From the NCBI RefSeq assembly GCF_002127325.2, contig NC_035435.2:109784517-109848516 (forward strand): DNA of 64,000 nt, read 5' to 3'. The first letter of the stretch is position 1, and each line of letters opens with the position of its first letter. Below are positions 49,602 to 60,691 of the stretch, piece by piece. The notes under the pieces are model-generated. The model was not told the DNA's origin and ran no database searches. It saw only the letters and a program-made list of their open reading frames with translations. The DNA comes from Helianthus annuus. Its lineage: Eukaryota > Streptophyta > Magnoliopsida > Asterales > Asteraceae. The translations under genes and the position numbers were made by a program.

Positions 49602-50504
49602 TAAGGTGGTGTTTGATTTTTGGCCAGAAGCACTTCTGGCCACTTATGTCTGTGTTGCGCAGATGCGCACAGATGTTTGAAGTCTGCAGCTTGTTTGTTT
49701 TCCGGAAGATCTGCAGACCAAAAACGTCTGCCTCACCTCTTCCCCACGCAGACATGGCCTTAAGTCTGCGGACCTCTTCTCACCTCTTCTCCTGCCCACA
49801 GACCTGCATCACCTCCACCACCACACATCTCCGCCACCACCTCCAACCCCACGTCTCCGTCACCACCTCCACCACTACCGCCACCACATGCACTCCCACA
49901 AAACAAACACCACCCAAAACCCCAAATCGAAACCACCATGTCTCCGCCACCACCTCCACCATCTCCGCCACCACGTCTCCGCCACCACCTCCACCTTCTT
50001 CCCTGCCACCGCCGCCGGTGCGGCTCCCAAAACCCCCAAATCGATGGCTAACAAAACCCCCAAATCAAATCGTCATCATCTGTTATCATCATCATCATCG
50101 ATCGCTAACAAAAACCCCAAATCGACCCCCAAATCGATCATCACCATCATCTTCATCGCATACCTGAGCTTAGTTCCAGTGGGTGTTCGGTGGAGGAGAT
50201 GGAAGTGAGATGGTGGTAGTGAGTGTTTGGTGGTGGTGGTGGTTGCGACGGGGGTGATGGTGGGTGCGACGGTGGACGGTGGATGGTTGTGGTGGTGGTG
50301 GTGGTGGGGAGATGAAGGCAGAGAGAGACAAGTTCTGTGGTGTGTGTTGTGTGTGTAGAAGATGTTTTTGTAGAAGTAAAAAAACAAACTCTCTTCTCCT
50401 TGCAGACTGCAGACTTTTGGTCCACCTCTTCTCCTACAGATGCCTACAGATGTGGTCCGCAGACTGCAGACCTTTTTCCCGCAGAAAAAACAAACACCAT
50501 CTAA
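49602..50504. mobile_element. Harbinger-like MITE (element 49605-50501, 897 bp), TAA TSD
   Basis: The left end GGTGGTGTTTGATTTTT and right end AAAAAACAAACACCATC are inverted repeats flanked by TAA on both sides. The interior has CTGCAGAC-type dyads near each end and long CCACCACC/ATCATC stretches. Two proline/histidine-rich open frames on opposite strands reflect the triplet repeats. No transposase. Confidence 0.78.
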
Positions 50505-52246
50505 GTTTATTGAAGTTAGACTTGGATGAGAGGAAAACTGGTAGGAAAGAACTAATTAAGAGGATAAAGGCAAAGGGAAACAGAATAATAAGTTTGCTAA
50601 TATATATTTCTGATATTTACTTATATAATAAAATATTATTATCAAGTAATATAACGATTTTGCTTATGCAATATATTTAAATAGTATTGTATGTCAAAAT
50701 GTTAAAATAAAAATACAAGATTTTAAACTCTCTAAAAACAAACGAGTTGGGTGTACAATCCATGACTTGGCTTGACATTTTTAGTTTTTACGAGTCGAAG
50801 AACTTAAGCATATAACATTTCAGTTCGTTAACATAAATAAGTCGAGTTGAGTTGGTTCGTTAAACTTTAAGCCTAAGTCTTGTTAAACTTTAAGCCTAAG
50901 TCCAACTGGCTCAGCTTGGCACCTTTTATCACCCTTTCTCATATGTGAGAATTCAAGCATAAAAGATAAGAAAATGCACATTCCTCTCCCCATCAATGCA
51001 ATGATTGGTGCTAGTGGATGTTTGTCTATAGCTTCAAGATTTATGTTAAACATAAAATCATTCCTTTTTTGAAAGTTTGAAATTATTATGGAACATAGGA
51101 AAGAACTCGATAGCGATTGAGGATGCTATATATGGATCAAGTTGCTAAATTCACATTTGTGGGATCTTTTCCAGCGCCCACTAGGATATTTTTTCACAAT
51201 TGTTGTTAGGAATATGTATAAAAGTTAAGAGGATAATATAACTATAGCGTATTTGAACTTTTTATTTCTCCTAATTTGTTAGTTTACCTATTTGTGACAA
51301 AACTTAATCTAGTTTTACAAAATATATTAAACTTTTTTAGTATAATCTCAACGAAACTCCGAGGCCTATTGGTCTGATTATGTGGCAGTAAAATAGGGGC
51401 ATGCAGCGTAAGGTATAAACCACACCACACCAGATTCAGAAACCTTTTTCATGCTGCCCTCCGCTGCACACAACCAGGCCACACCATAGAGGCTTCTAAA
51501 TCTAGGCAACGGCCTAGGCCTCCAAATATTTTAATAATCTTTATATAGCATGTGTATTATGTATTAATAAAAGAGTCTAATTCCAACTCCAGCCAATATA
51601 CAATTCGTATTTAATTTAGGACGCCATCGTTATTCTCACTAACTTGCACATGCCCATTTTGCTTAATGGTGTCGCAGATTGGGGAAAAATTGGACATGAA
51701 ATTAGGGGAAATTAATGGGGTCACAAGGATAATCTAGGTTGGTTAACGGCTATTTTTTTATAGTAATCTCTATATATTGCGATTCACTTAATCACTGTTC
51801 TCCCTGAATTTTGATATTGTGCTTGCGACTGAGACTTAGAAGGAAGAAAGCAGAACCGGTGTTTTCTTTATACCCATTCAAAGGGTCACACCTTTGTAGT
51901 TTGCTTAGAGCCTACAAAAACGTTGGAACAGCATGCCACCCCCTTCGTTGTTACGGTGTTTTATGCTCTGTCAGTGGTGGACCCGTGATTTTTTCTTCTT
52001 GGGACAATTGGAGTGGCTTAACCAAACTTTTAAAGGAGCGATCAGGATTTTTGCCTAAAAATAACACTAAATTCTTTCTCAGGGGGCGGTTTGACCCCTT
52101 CCTTTGTGAGTGGGTACGCCCTTGTACTCTATAGATCACTCGTCATTGTCTTAGTCTTAATTATTTTTTTAAGTATTTTTAGTTTCCCATTTACATGAAA
52201 CCTTGATTGATTATATATTATTTTGAAAGTTTTGATATCTTTGATA
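50505..52246. other. Intergenic, no gene supported
   Basis: A 23-bp direct duplication (TTAAACTTTAAGCCTAAGTC) occurs at 50863-50903. A 107-codon frame at 51811-52134 shows no domain and is not called. Confidence 0.5.
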
Positions 52247-52452
52247 CTGTTGTGCAGTGGCGAAGCTTGAGATTTCCGACCGTGGGTGGGGGGGAGTCAA
52301 CGGACCTAAAAGTTTATATAAAACCACGGACTCGAAAACATATATACCCAAAAATTTCTATTTGAAAACTACATACTCTCCACTACTGAGCGAAAAGTTT
52401 GGGGGTCGGTCGCCCCCTCTCGCCCCTTAAAAGCTTTGCCGATGCTGTTGTG
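52247..52452. mobile_element. hAT-like MITE (element 52255-52444, 190 bp) with perfect 8-bp TSD
   Basis: The ends CAGTGGCGAAGCTT and AAGCTTTGCCGATG are inverted repeats. CTGTTGTG flanks both sides exactly. Small, non-coding and GC-rich near the ends. Confidence 0.88.
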
Positions 52453-52721
52453 GATATGTTGATTCAAGACTTTGGTTTTCGCTTCAATAATGTTAGCGCG
52501 TTACGTAAAAATATCTTGGATTTGAGTGTGTGTGTGTGACTCATTCTTGAACTTCGACACATAAGGAGTCATGAATGAGTTATATCTTTATAATTTTCAA
52601 AATATGGAAAAGATGATGCTTGAGCATCAACTTCCATGATATTATATTTATGTGCTATTCTAAAAGATAAAGAATTTGGTAAGTTAAATGCATGATATCT
52701 CACACGTTGCTAGAGTGAACT

Positions 52722-52883
52722 TGCAAACAAAACAATAAAACGTCTATCCTTTGATATATTAATTATTTAAGCTATTTGATATATTCATTATTTTAGCTAG
52801 CATTGCAAACAAAACAATAAAACGTCTATCCTTTGATATATTAATTATTTAAGCTATTTGATATATTCATTATTTTAGCTAGC
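52722..52883. repeat. 81-bp perfect tandem duplication
   Basis: TTGCAAACAAAACAATAAAA... through TTTTAGCTAGCA is present twice head to tail (52722 and 52803) with no difference seen. Confidence 0.95.
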
Positions 52884-53677
52884 ATTGGTTTTGTCACTTG
52901 CATCAACAACTAATTGAGAAATGTATTTTAAAAATGAAGCTTACAATTAAAGACATGCTTTTTGCAATCGAATTATAGATGATTTTCTTAATATTGTAAC
53001 GCCATTGAAGAAAAAAAAAAATCAAATCGAACGATGAAATGAAGAAAAAACGCACAAAACTGCTCGAATGTGATATTATGACAAACCTTGAAATCAACAC
53101 AATATAAAGCTCAATGTTGTGAAAATGAGGTTTGTTCTTCGAGATCTGTACATACCATTTTGTTATACAACATATAAAGTGTAAAACCTTAACCTTCCAA
53201 CAGACTATTAACCTTCCAACTTAACTAAACACATGTGCAGTCACAGTACCTCAACTTAACCATTCTACTGACCCTTTCAAAATATAAATAGATTAAACTT
53301 GAGATATCTAATATTGGAGATCATTTTTGGACTTATCCTTCATACTCTCATTCTACAAAAGTTTTTTGTGTTTATGGTCCATCTAACAAGTTGGCAAAAC
53401 CTCTGAATTTGAATGGCTCCCAACGCATAATACTTTTGCATATTTTGTCTTCCTACTAACCGAAAAGAAAACATAAATCCAGCTATATTGGAAACCTGGT
53501 CCTGCTTTAAAATAAAATCTAATATCCAGTGGAATCATTGAACAAAAGTTGAAGATTAGATGCCCGAAAAGTAGTTGATGATCTTTGAGGACATATATAT
53601 TATTTTGTTTCATAATTATGGTGTATTATTTCCATGGCTTCGTATAAAAACAATTTTTGTGAAATATTCCATTGGTT
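52884..53677. other. AT-rich intergenic, nothing recognised
   Basis: No supported coding or repeat feature. Confidence 0.5.
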
Positions 53678-53960
53678 CACTACTAGAAAAAACCGGTCAG
53701 TTGCGACTGAAATTTGCGACCTAAAAAGGGTTGTAAAATTAGCGAAGGATCTCTTACTGAAGTAATAACAGTCTCAAAGTTAACTACCAACCAAGATTCA
53801 GTCACAAAACGGTTGTAAATTTTGTGACCAACTAGTTTCGGTTCTAGATCAGTCTACAAAATTATAAAAGGTAATTAATCAAAGTTTAAATTACAAATAA
53901 CGGTTGCAAACAGGTCGCAAATCTATGAAAAATAGAAATGAAAATAGAATAGGGTTGCAA
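53678..53960 (+). mobile_element. CACTA (En/Spm-like) transposon terminus
   Basis: Starts CACTACTAGAAAAAACCGG, the standard plant CACTA end, followed by TTGCGAC-type subterminal motifs in both orientations (53697, 53714, 53909, 53937). The other terminus was not found, so this is an end fragment or the element is rearranged. Confidence 0.75.
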
Positions 53961-53994
53961 ATCTGTCGCAGACGGTAGAGAAAATGAAATATAA

Positions 53995-54052
53995 TAATTA
54001 TAAAGTAAAATTACGTACCTTAGGATTATAAAGTAAAATTACGTACCCTAGG
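53995..54052. repeat. Short tandem duplication
   Basis: ATTATAAAGTAAAATTACGT followed by ACCYTAGG occurs twice in a row. Confidence 0.9.
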
Positions 54053-55105
54053 ACATCCGAAGGTACAATGTTAAAAATGAGAGCACCTCATGAAGATTTT
54101 AGGGTACCAACCAAAAGATTTTATGGGGTCTGGAATCTTGCATGCTCATGTTGTCCTTTGAATTTTATTTCTGTAGAAAAAGGCAATGTAGAATCATATG
54201 CTTTAATTTTATTTTGCATGAGAGATACATTAAGTTTATAAGGTTGCCCTCCATCTCAGAATACTAAAAGGACATTGATATTTCTGTTTCTTAATTTATT
54301 AAGAATGTCTTTTTTTTCCATAATGAATGTCATTAGGCAATATATTTACATCGAGATAGTTGGTAAACGGGTAATAAGCTGCGCCGCTACCCCTTTTGAA
54401 GCTAGATAGTTATTAATTAACTACAAAATACTGATTGTAATTGTATGATCAATAATTTTTCCTTTCACCAAGCTAGATATTTGAAGCTAAAATACAACTG
54501 GTTTTACACTTAAAAAGTAGAAGAGTGGACATTATTTTCAAGACATGAATCGGGTGGATTTGTTGTGTTGAACCTTAATTAACTCTTAGTTTGTATGATT
54601 AACCTGTTTTGTGGACAAAAATCAATCCATCCTTATTAGGATCAATATGTTTATATGTATTATAAGCACCCTAAAGAACAAAGTCATCTCTATCATTAGC
54701 TTGGATCGAAACAGACATTTAGCTTGGAAGCAAATAAGTGCAACGAAAAAAAAAACCACTATGATAAATTGGTTTTCTAATTGTGAAGCCCAAAATATGA
54801 ATGATCAACAATATATATGTTATTATTGGACAAAATATGTCCTATTTTTCGAATCTTCATTTTTCTTTTGATATGTTTTTTTTCCTCTTTCATAATTTCT
54901 CGTTCTTTAGTTTTTATATATTCTTTTCTTTTACATTATTTTCTTTGAATTTCTCTTCGTCGCAGACTTATTCTTCCTTCTTCTATGGCTGCGTTACTCT
55001 GAGATCTTTATTGTATTTGTTTTTGTTTACTTCGAATTTTAACCTTTGTTGATCATTGTTTTATTTTGTAAGGCCGCCCTCCATCTCGATGCATGACTTG
55101 TAGAA
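54053..55105. other. Intergenic, nothing recognised
   Basis: AT-rich. Short frames at 54611-55052 are low-complexity and not supported as genes. Confidence 0.5.
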
Positions 55106-55689
55106 ATAGAAAAGGCTCAACTTATTCACACACTTTATCTGCCTATTTAGACACCCTTTGCCTCGTATATGCCTCGTATAGGCCTATACGAGGCGTATAA
55201 GGTTACATCAAAGTCAGTGTCTGACTCATGTCACTTCTGGTTTGACTACTTCAATATAACTCGTATAGGCCTATACTGGGCGTATAGGGTCCCTCGTATA
55301 GGTCTCATATATGATCCTTTGCCCCTTATATGCCTCGTATAGGCCTATACTGGGCGTATATAAGGGTTTTTTTTAACAAACATTTTATATAATATTAATC
55401 GTTTTAGCAAATTTTTATACAAAAACAAGTTTTTTTATTTTAAATAATTAATATTAGGACCCCTCGTTGGTGTTTTTTTGAGTTGAAAAATGGATGTTTT
55501 GGTAGGGTAATTTGATTGTTTTTGGAGGGTGATGTTTTTTTTGAGTAAAAAAATGGGTGTTTTGGTGGGGTAATTTGAGTTGTTTTTTAAGAAAAGTTTT
55601 GTTTTTTTATAAAAATATTTTACCGTTTTCAAGATCGGCCTTTAAAAATATTCGATCGTAGAAATATTACATTGTTTTTAACATATAGT

Positions 55690-56850
55690 GTAGTATAGGT
55701 CTCATATAGGTCCCTTATAGGTCTTGTATAGACCTATCGACGTATACGGGCGTTGTATCATATCCTATAGTATCGTATCGTATTGTATTGTATCGTATAG
55801 TGTAGTATAAGTCTCGTATAGGTCTCGTATAGACCTATATGGGACCTATACGAGACTTATACTATACACTATACGATACAATACGATACCATACTATACC
55901 ATACAATACGATACTATCGTATCATATAGTGTAGTATAAATCTCGTATAGGTCTCGTATAGGCATTGTATGGGCCTATGGATGTAGTATCGTATCCTATA
56001 GTATCGTGTTGTATCGTATAGTATAGTGTAGTATAAGTCTCATATAGGTCTCGTATAGACCTATATGGGACCTATACGAGACTTATACTATACACTATAC
56101 GATACAATACGATACAATACGATACCATACTATACGATACAATACGATACGATACTATCGTATCATATAGTGTAGTATAAATCTCGTATAGGTCTCGTAT
56201 AGGCATTGTATGGGCCTATGGATGTAGTATCGTATCCTATAGTATCGTGTTGTGTCGCATCGTATCGTATCGTATAGTATAGTGTAGTATATGTCTCGTA
56301 TAGGCCCAGTATAGCCCTATATGGGACCTATACGAGACTTATACTATACACTATACGATACAATACGATACGATACAATACGATACTATCGTATCATATA
56401 GTGTAGTATAAATCTCGTATAGGTATTGTATGGGCCTATGGATGTAGTATCGTATCCTATAGTATCGTGTTGTATCGCATCGTATCGTATAGTATAGTGT
56501 AGTATAAGTCTCGTATAGGCCCAGTATAGCCCTATATGGGACCTATACGAGACTTATACTATACACTATACGATACAATACGATACCATACTATACGATA
56601 CAAAACGATACAATACGATACTATCGTATCATATAGTGTAGTATAAATCTTGTATAGGTCTCGTATAGGCATTGTATGGGCCTATGGATGTAGTATCGTA
56701 TCCTATTGTATCGTGTTGTATCGCATCGTATCGTATCGTATCATATAGTGTAGTATAAGTCTCGTATAGGTCTTGTATAAGCCTATCGTGTTGTATCGTA
56801 TCGTATAGTATAGTATAAGTCTCGTATAGGTCTCGTATAGGCATCATATA
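55690..56850. repeat. CTCGTATAGG/CGTAT array, left block
   Basis: Four to five copies of a ~240-bp higher-order unit: GTAGTATAAGTCTCGTATAGG, a palindromic turn at GACCTATATGGGACCTATA, a run of ATACGATACAATACGATAC, then its inverse. Sub-arrays differ mainly in numbers of the CGTAT pentamer. Confidence 0.9.
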
Positions 56851-56984
56851 ATTAATATTAGTGTTATTATAATTAATATGAGTTTTTTATAATTAATATT
56901 AGTGTTATTGATATTAATATGAGTTTTTATAGTTAATATTAGTGTTATTGATATTTAAAAAGAGAAAACAAAAAAAATATAAAA

Positions 56985-57545
56985 ATAGACGCCCAGTATA
57001 GGGCTATACTGGGCGTCTATGTGGACCATTATACCCCTGAATTAGGCCTATACTGGGGGCAAAACAGGGTTATAATGGTCTTTTGGACCCCTCGTATAAG
57101 CCCGGTATAGCCCTATACTGGGCGTCTATTTTTATTTTTTTTCTCTTTTTAAATATTTAAAAAGAGAAAACAAAAAAAATAAAAATAGACGCCCAGTATA
57201 GGGCTATACCGGGCGTATACTGGTGTCCAAAAGACCATTATAGCCCTGAATTAGGCCTATATTGGGGGCAAAACAGGGCTATAATGGTCTTTTGGACCCC
57301 TCGTATAGCCCCAGTATAGCCCTATATTGGGCGTCTATTTTTATTTTTTTTCTCTTTTTAAATATTAAAAAAAGAAAACAAAAAAAATAAAAATAGACGC
57401 CCAGTATAGGGCTATACTGGGCCTATACGAGGGGTCCAAAAGACCATTATAACCATGTTTTGCCCAGTATAGGCCTAATCCAGGGGTATAATGGTCTTTT
57501 GGTCCACATAGACGCCCAGTATAGCCCTATACTGGGCGTCTATTT
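56985..57545. repeat. GACGCCCAGTATAGGG palindrome block
   Basis: Three to four ~190-bp units are each bounded by a near-perfect palindrome (first at 56985-57020, 36 bp) and separated by TTTTTATTTTTTTTCTC and its complement, which also fold back. AGACCATTATA and TATAATGGTCT form further inverted pairs inside. Confidence 0.9.
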
Positions 57546-57669
57546 TTATTTATTTTTTTTGTTTTCTTTTTTTAAAAATCAATAACACTAATATTAACTA
57601 TAAAAAATTCATATTAATATCAATAACACTAATATTAATTATAAAAAACTCATATTAATTATAATAACA

Positions 57670-58440
57670 CTAATATTAATTATACGATGCCTATACGAGA
57701 CCTATACGAGACTTATACTATACTATACGATACGATACAACACGATAGGCCTATACAAGACCTATACGAGACTTATACTACACTATACGATACGATGCGA
57801 TACAACATGATACTATAGGATACGATACTACATCCATAGGCCCATACAATGCCTATACGAGACTTATACTACACTATACTATATGATACGATACAATACG
57901 ATACGAGACTATATGATAAGATACAACACCCGTATACGTCGATAGGCCTATACAAGACCTATAAGGGACCTATACTACACTATATGATACGATAGTATCG
58001 TATTGTATCGTATAGTATGGTATCGTATTGTATCGTACAGTGTATAGTATAAGTCTCGTATAGGTCCCATATAGGTCTTGTATACGCCTATAGGCCTATA
58101 TAGGACCTAAACCACACCTATAGTCCTATACGAGACCTATACTACACCTACATGCCTATACGAGTGTTGTATCTTATCATATAGTCTCGTATCGTATTGT
58201 ATCGTATCGTATAGTATAGTGTAGTATAAGTCTCGTATAGGTCTCGTATAGGCATTGTATGGGCATATGGATGTAGTATCGTATCCAATGGTATCGTGTT
58301 GTATCGCATCGTATCGTATCATATAGTGTAGTATAAGTCTCGTATAGGTCTTGTATAGGCCTATCGTGTTGTATCGTATCGTATAGTGTAGTATAAGTCT
58401 CGTATAGCTCTCGTATAGGCATTGTATAATTAATATTAGT
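57670..58440. repeat. CTCGTATAGG/CGTAT array, right block
   Basis: 57670-58000 is an inverted copy of the sequence left of 56860, giving mirror symmetry about 57266. From about 58140 the direct orientation returns and runs into a second AT-rich TTAATATTAGTG stretch. Confidence 0.88.
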
Positions 58441-59080
58441 GTTATTATAATTAATATGAGTTTTTTTATAATTAATATTAGTGTTAATGATATTAATATG
58501 AGTTTTTTATAGTTAATGTTAGTGTTATTGATATTTAAAAAAAGAAAAAAAAAAAATAAAAGTAGACGCCTAGTATAGTGCTATACCGGGCGTCTATGTG
58601 GACCAAAAGACCATTATACCCCTGAATTAGGCCTATACTGGGGGCAAAACAGGGTTATAATGGTCTTTTGAACCCCTCGTATAGGCCCAGTATAGGGCTA
58701 TACTAGGCGTATACTGGTGTACAAAAGACCATTATAGCCCTGTTTTGCACCCAGTATAGGCCTAACTCAGGGGTAAAATGGTAATTTGAATTATATACAT
58801 ACGCCTCATATAGGCCTATACTAGGCATATATGAGAGGCAAAAAAGACCAATTTACCCCCAGTATAGGCCTAAACAGGGGTTAAATGGTCTTTTTACGTC
58901 TAGACGCCCAGTATAGGCCTATAAGACGCATATACGAGGCAAATAAGTCAAAATATGACATAATCAGAGATTCTCTTGGAAATTGAAAAAGGTAATACGC
59001 CTCGTATAGGTTTATACGAGGCATCTTGAAGGGTGTGGAAATAGGAAGTTGGGTGTGTGAATATGTAGACCCATAGAAAA

Positions 59081-60691
59081 ATCAAAAGAAATTGATCATC
59101 AGCAAGCATTCGAAAGCGTATTTATTTGTATTATATTTTAATTGATCATCTTTCATGAAACAAAGTCATATCTTTGATACAAGAATATCAAAAGATGCAA
59201 TTATAACATTATGGAAGGTGAATTTGATAAGACAAGCTACTCAAAGCATCCTTTTACTACTTGTTTTGGTACAACCAGAAATGATGATGATGATGGTGCT
59301 GCTATTCTATAGTTTTCAATTCTCAAATATTGACCAAGAAACGTTTATACAGAAACACAAGAACACGGTATTGATCAAATCATGATCAACTTCCTCTATT
59401 GATACAAGCAAATCGAAAATCACACACCAGATAAACGATTACATTGACCCTATTAATATAAAACCAAACTTAACTTGTTTAGACTCAAAACATTAATGAA
59501 ATAAACCCAATAAGTACCCTACACTTAACTTAACCATTTAAATTTCAAAACTAAACAACACAAAGCAATCTTCCGATCTAATTCAAATCAGGCAAACGCA
59601 GAAAGGTCTGGCCCTATTGGTGGACCTTGATGCCTAATGAGATCTGACTATAAGGATCGTAAGTAGTGGAATCAGGCAAGTTGAGAGACACATGCACCCA
59701 TCATGTTTCCTTCCCTTCATTTAAGGTGTGTATATATGACAAGCTTGTTTTTTTAAGTGTGAACACACATACCCTAAAATCTACTCCTAAAATCCACCTA
59801 TGTAAGTTTGTACGACTCGAACCCGCACCAGGTGTCACTAGGCCAAGAGGTCATCGGCAAATGACCTGATAAAAGATAATTACAAAGCAGAATTTTGGTG
59901 TAAACTGAAAGCAGTGTGAAGAGATTTTGTATTGTAACATCCCATTTTATTACATTTATGTAATTTACCAACTTTGAGAATGATTATGCAACGTTAAGAT
60001 TTTTTGAAGGAGATAGGGGGTGTTTTTAACCCTAAATGATGGGGCCTCATTTAGAAGCCTTATTCATCATTTTCACTGTTATTCTAGAAAGAGAAATAGA
60101 GCAAGTCATCAAGCAGGTTTTGAATCCCTAACTCATCCATATTGAGTGGTTTTAGAAAGAGAGGTCATGTTTTTACTTGGGATTTGCATCTAGGATCAAA
60201 GATGTGTGTTGTACGCTTCTTTTTCGCTAAAAAGAAAGGTTCTTTCAACCTTGTTAAAGTTCGACCGAAGGTGATAAATGTAAGGTCTTTGGACCTTTTT
60301 CCAATTGTTATAGATGGATATTGGATTGGTATGGATTTTTCAATGAATTGATGTGAAAAGTGATGGAAACAAGATTTTCTAGTTGGGTTGAAGATTCCAG
60401 TCACCAACCTGCTTTGTGAAGAAGGTAATTTTTGAAGAGAGCTCACACGATTTCTTATTGTTCATTGACTTTTGTGTGGATAATCACACGAAACTTTCTA
60501 ACATTCTTCTGAGAAATTCCAAACAAAAGTGGTTTAATGTGAAAGTTTCTCTAGGTGAAGGTTTACGAGAAAGTCCCCTGACTTTCGCATGGATGTGCAA
60601 GCAAAAGTGCCTTGACTTTCACATATGAGTTCACATAAAAGTTGGTACTTTTATCACTCTACGTTACGCGAAAGTTTGACCATATTTCACA
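59081..60691. other. Unclassified region, possible LTR start at 59936
   Basis: TGTAACATCCCATTTT at 59936 resembles an LTR start but no partner is seen. From 60430 to 60690 short GAAAGT/ACTTTC dyads recur (CGAGAAAGTCCCCTGACTTTCG), and they continue after the solo LTR at 63450. No gene is called; frames at 59155, 60142 and 60416 show no domains. Confidence 0.45.

Larger units (their letters stand above)
55106..59080. mobile_element. Palindrome-rich element (55114-59072) with inverted ends and 8-bp flanking repeat
   Basis: The ends GGCTCAACTTATTCACACAC and, inverted, GGGTCTACATATTCACACAC are alike for ~50 bases and are followed in both arms by CCTCGTATA...CCTATACGAGGCGTAT. ATAGAAAA flanks each side directly (55106-55113 and 59073-59080). 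The 3.96-kb interior is made of dyads (CGTATAGGCCTATACG), GTCTCGTATAGG arrays with an 11-bp beat, CGTAT pentamer runs, and GACGCCCAGTATAGGG/CTATACTGGGCGTC palindromes, with a symmetry centre near 57266. No transposase or other coding is present. TSD length fits hAT-like or, loosely, MULE elements. Confidence 0.78.

Noticed and set aside
49595..50167. 190-codon proline/histidine/threonine-rich frame
   Set aside because: It coincides with triplet repeats inside the Harbinger-like MITE and has similar open frames on the opposite strand.
51811..52134. 107-codon plus-strand frame
   Set aside because: No recognisable domain, and an opposite-strand frame of similar quality overlaps it.
56629..58422. 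Open frames of the type DLYETYTTLYDTIRYD
   Set aside because: They are translations of CGTAT/CTCGTATAGG repeats; the pentamer unit keeps frames open by chance.
55690..58440. CRISPR-like array
   Set aside because: Repeats are palindromic and of variable period with no unique spacers of constant length, in a plant context.
55114..59072. Centromeric or subtelomeric satellite
   Set aside because: The block is short, bounded by inverted ends and direct 8-bp flanks, and has no constant monomer of satellite length.
59155..59385. 76-codon frame with a methionine run
   Set aside because: Low complexity, no domain and no neighbouring gene structure.
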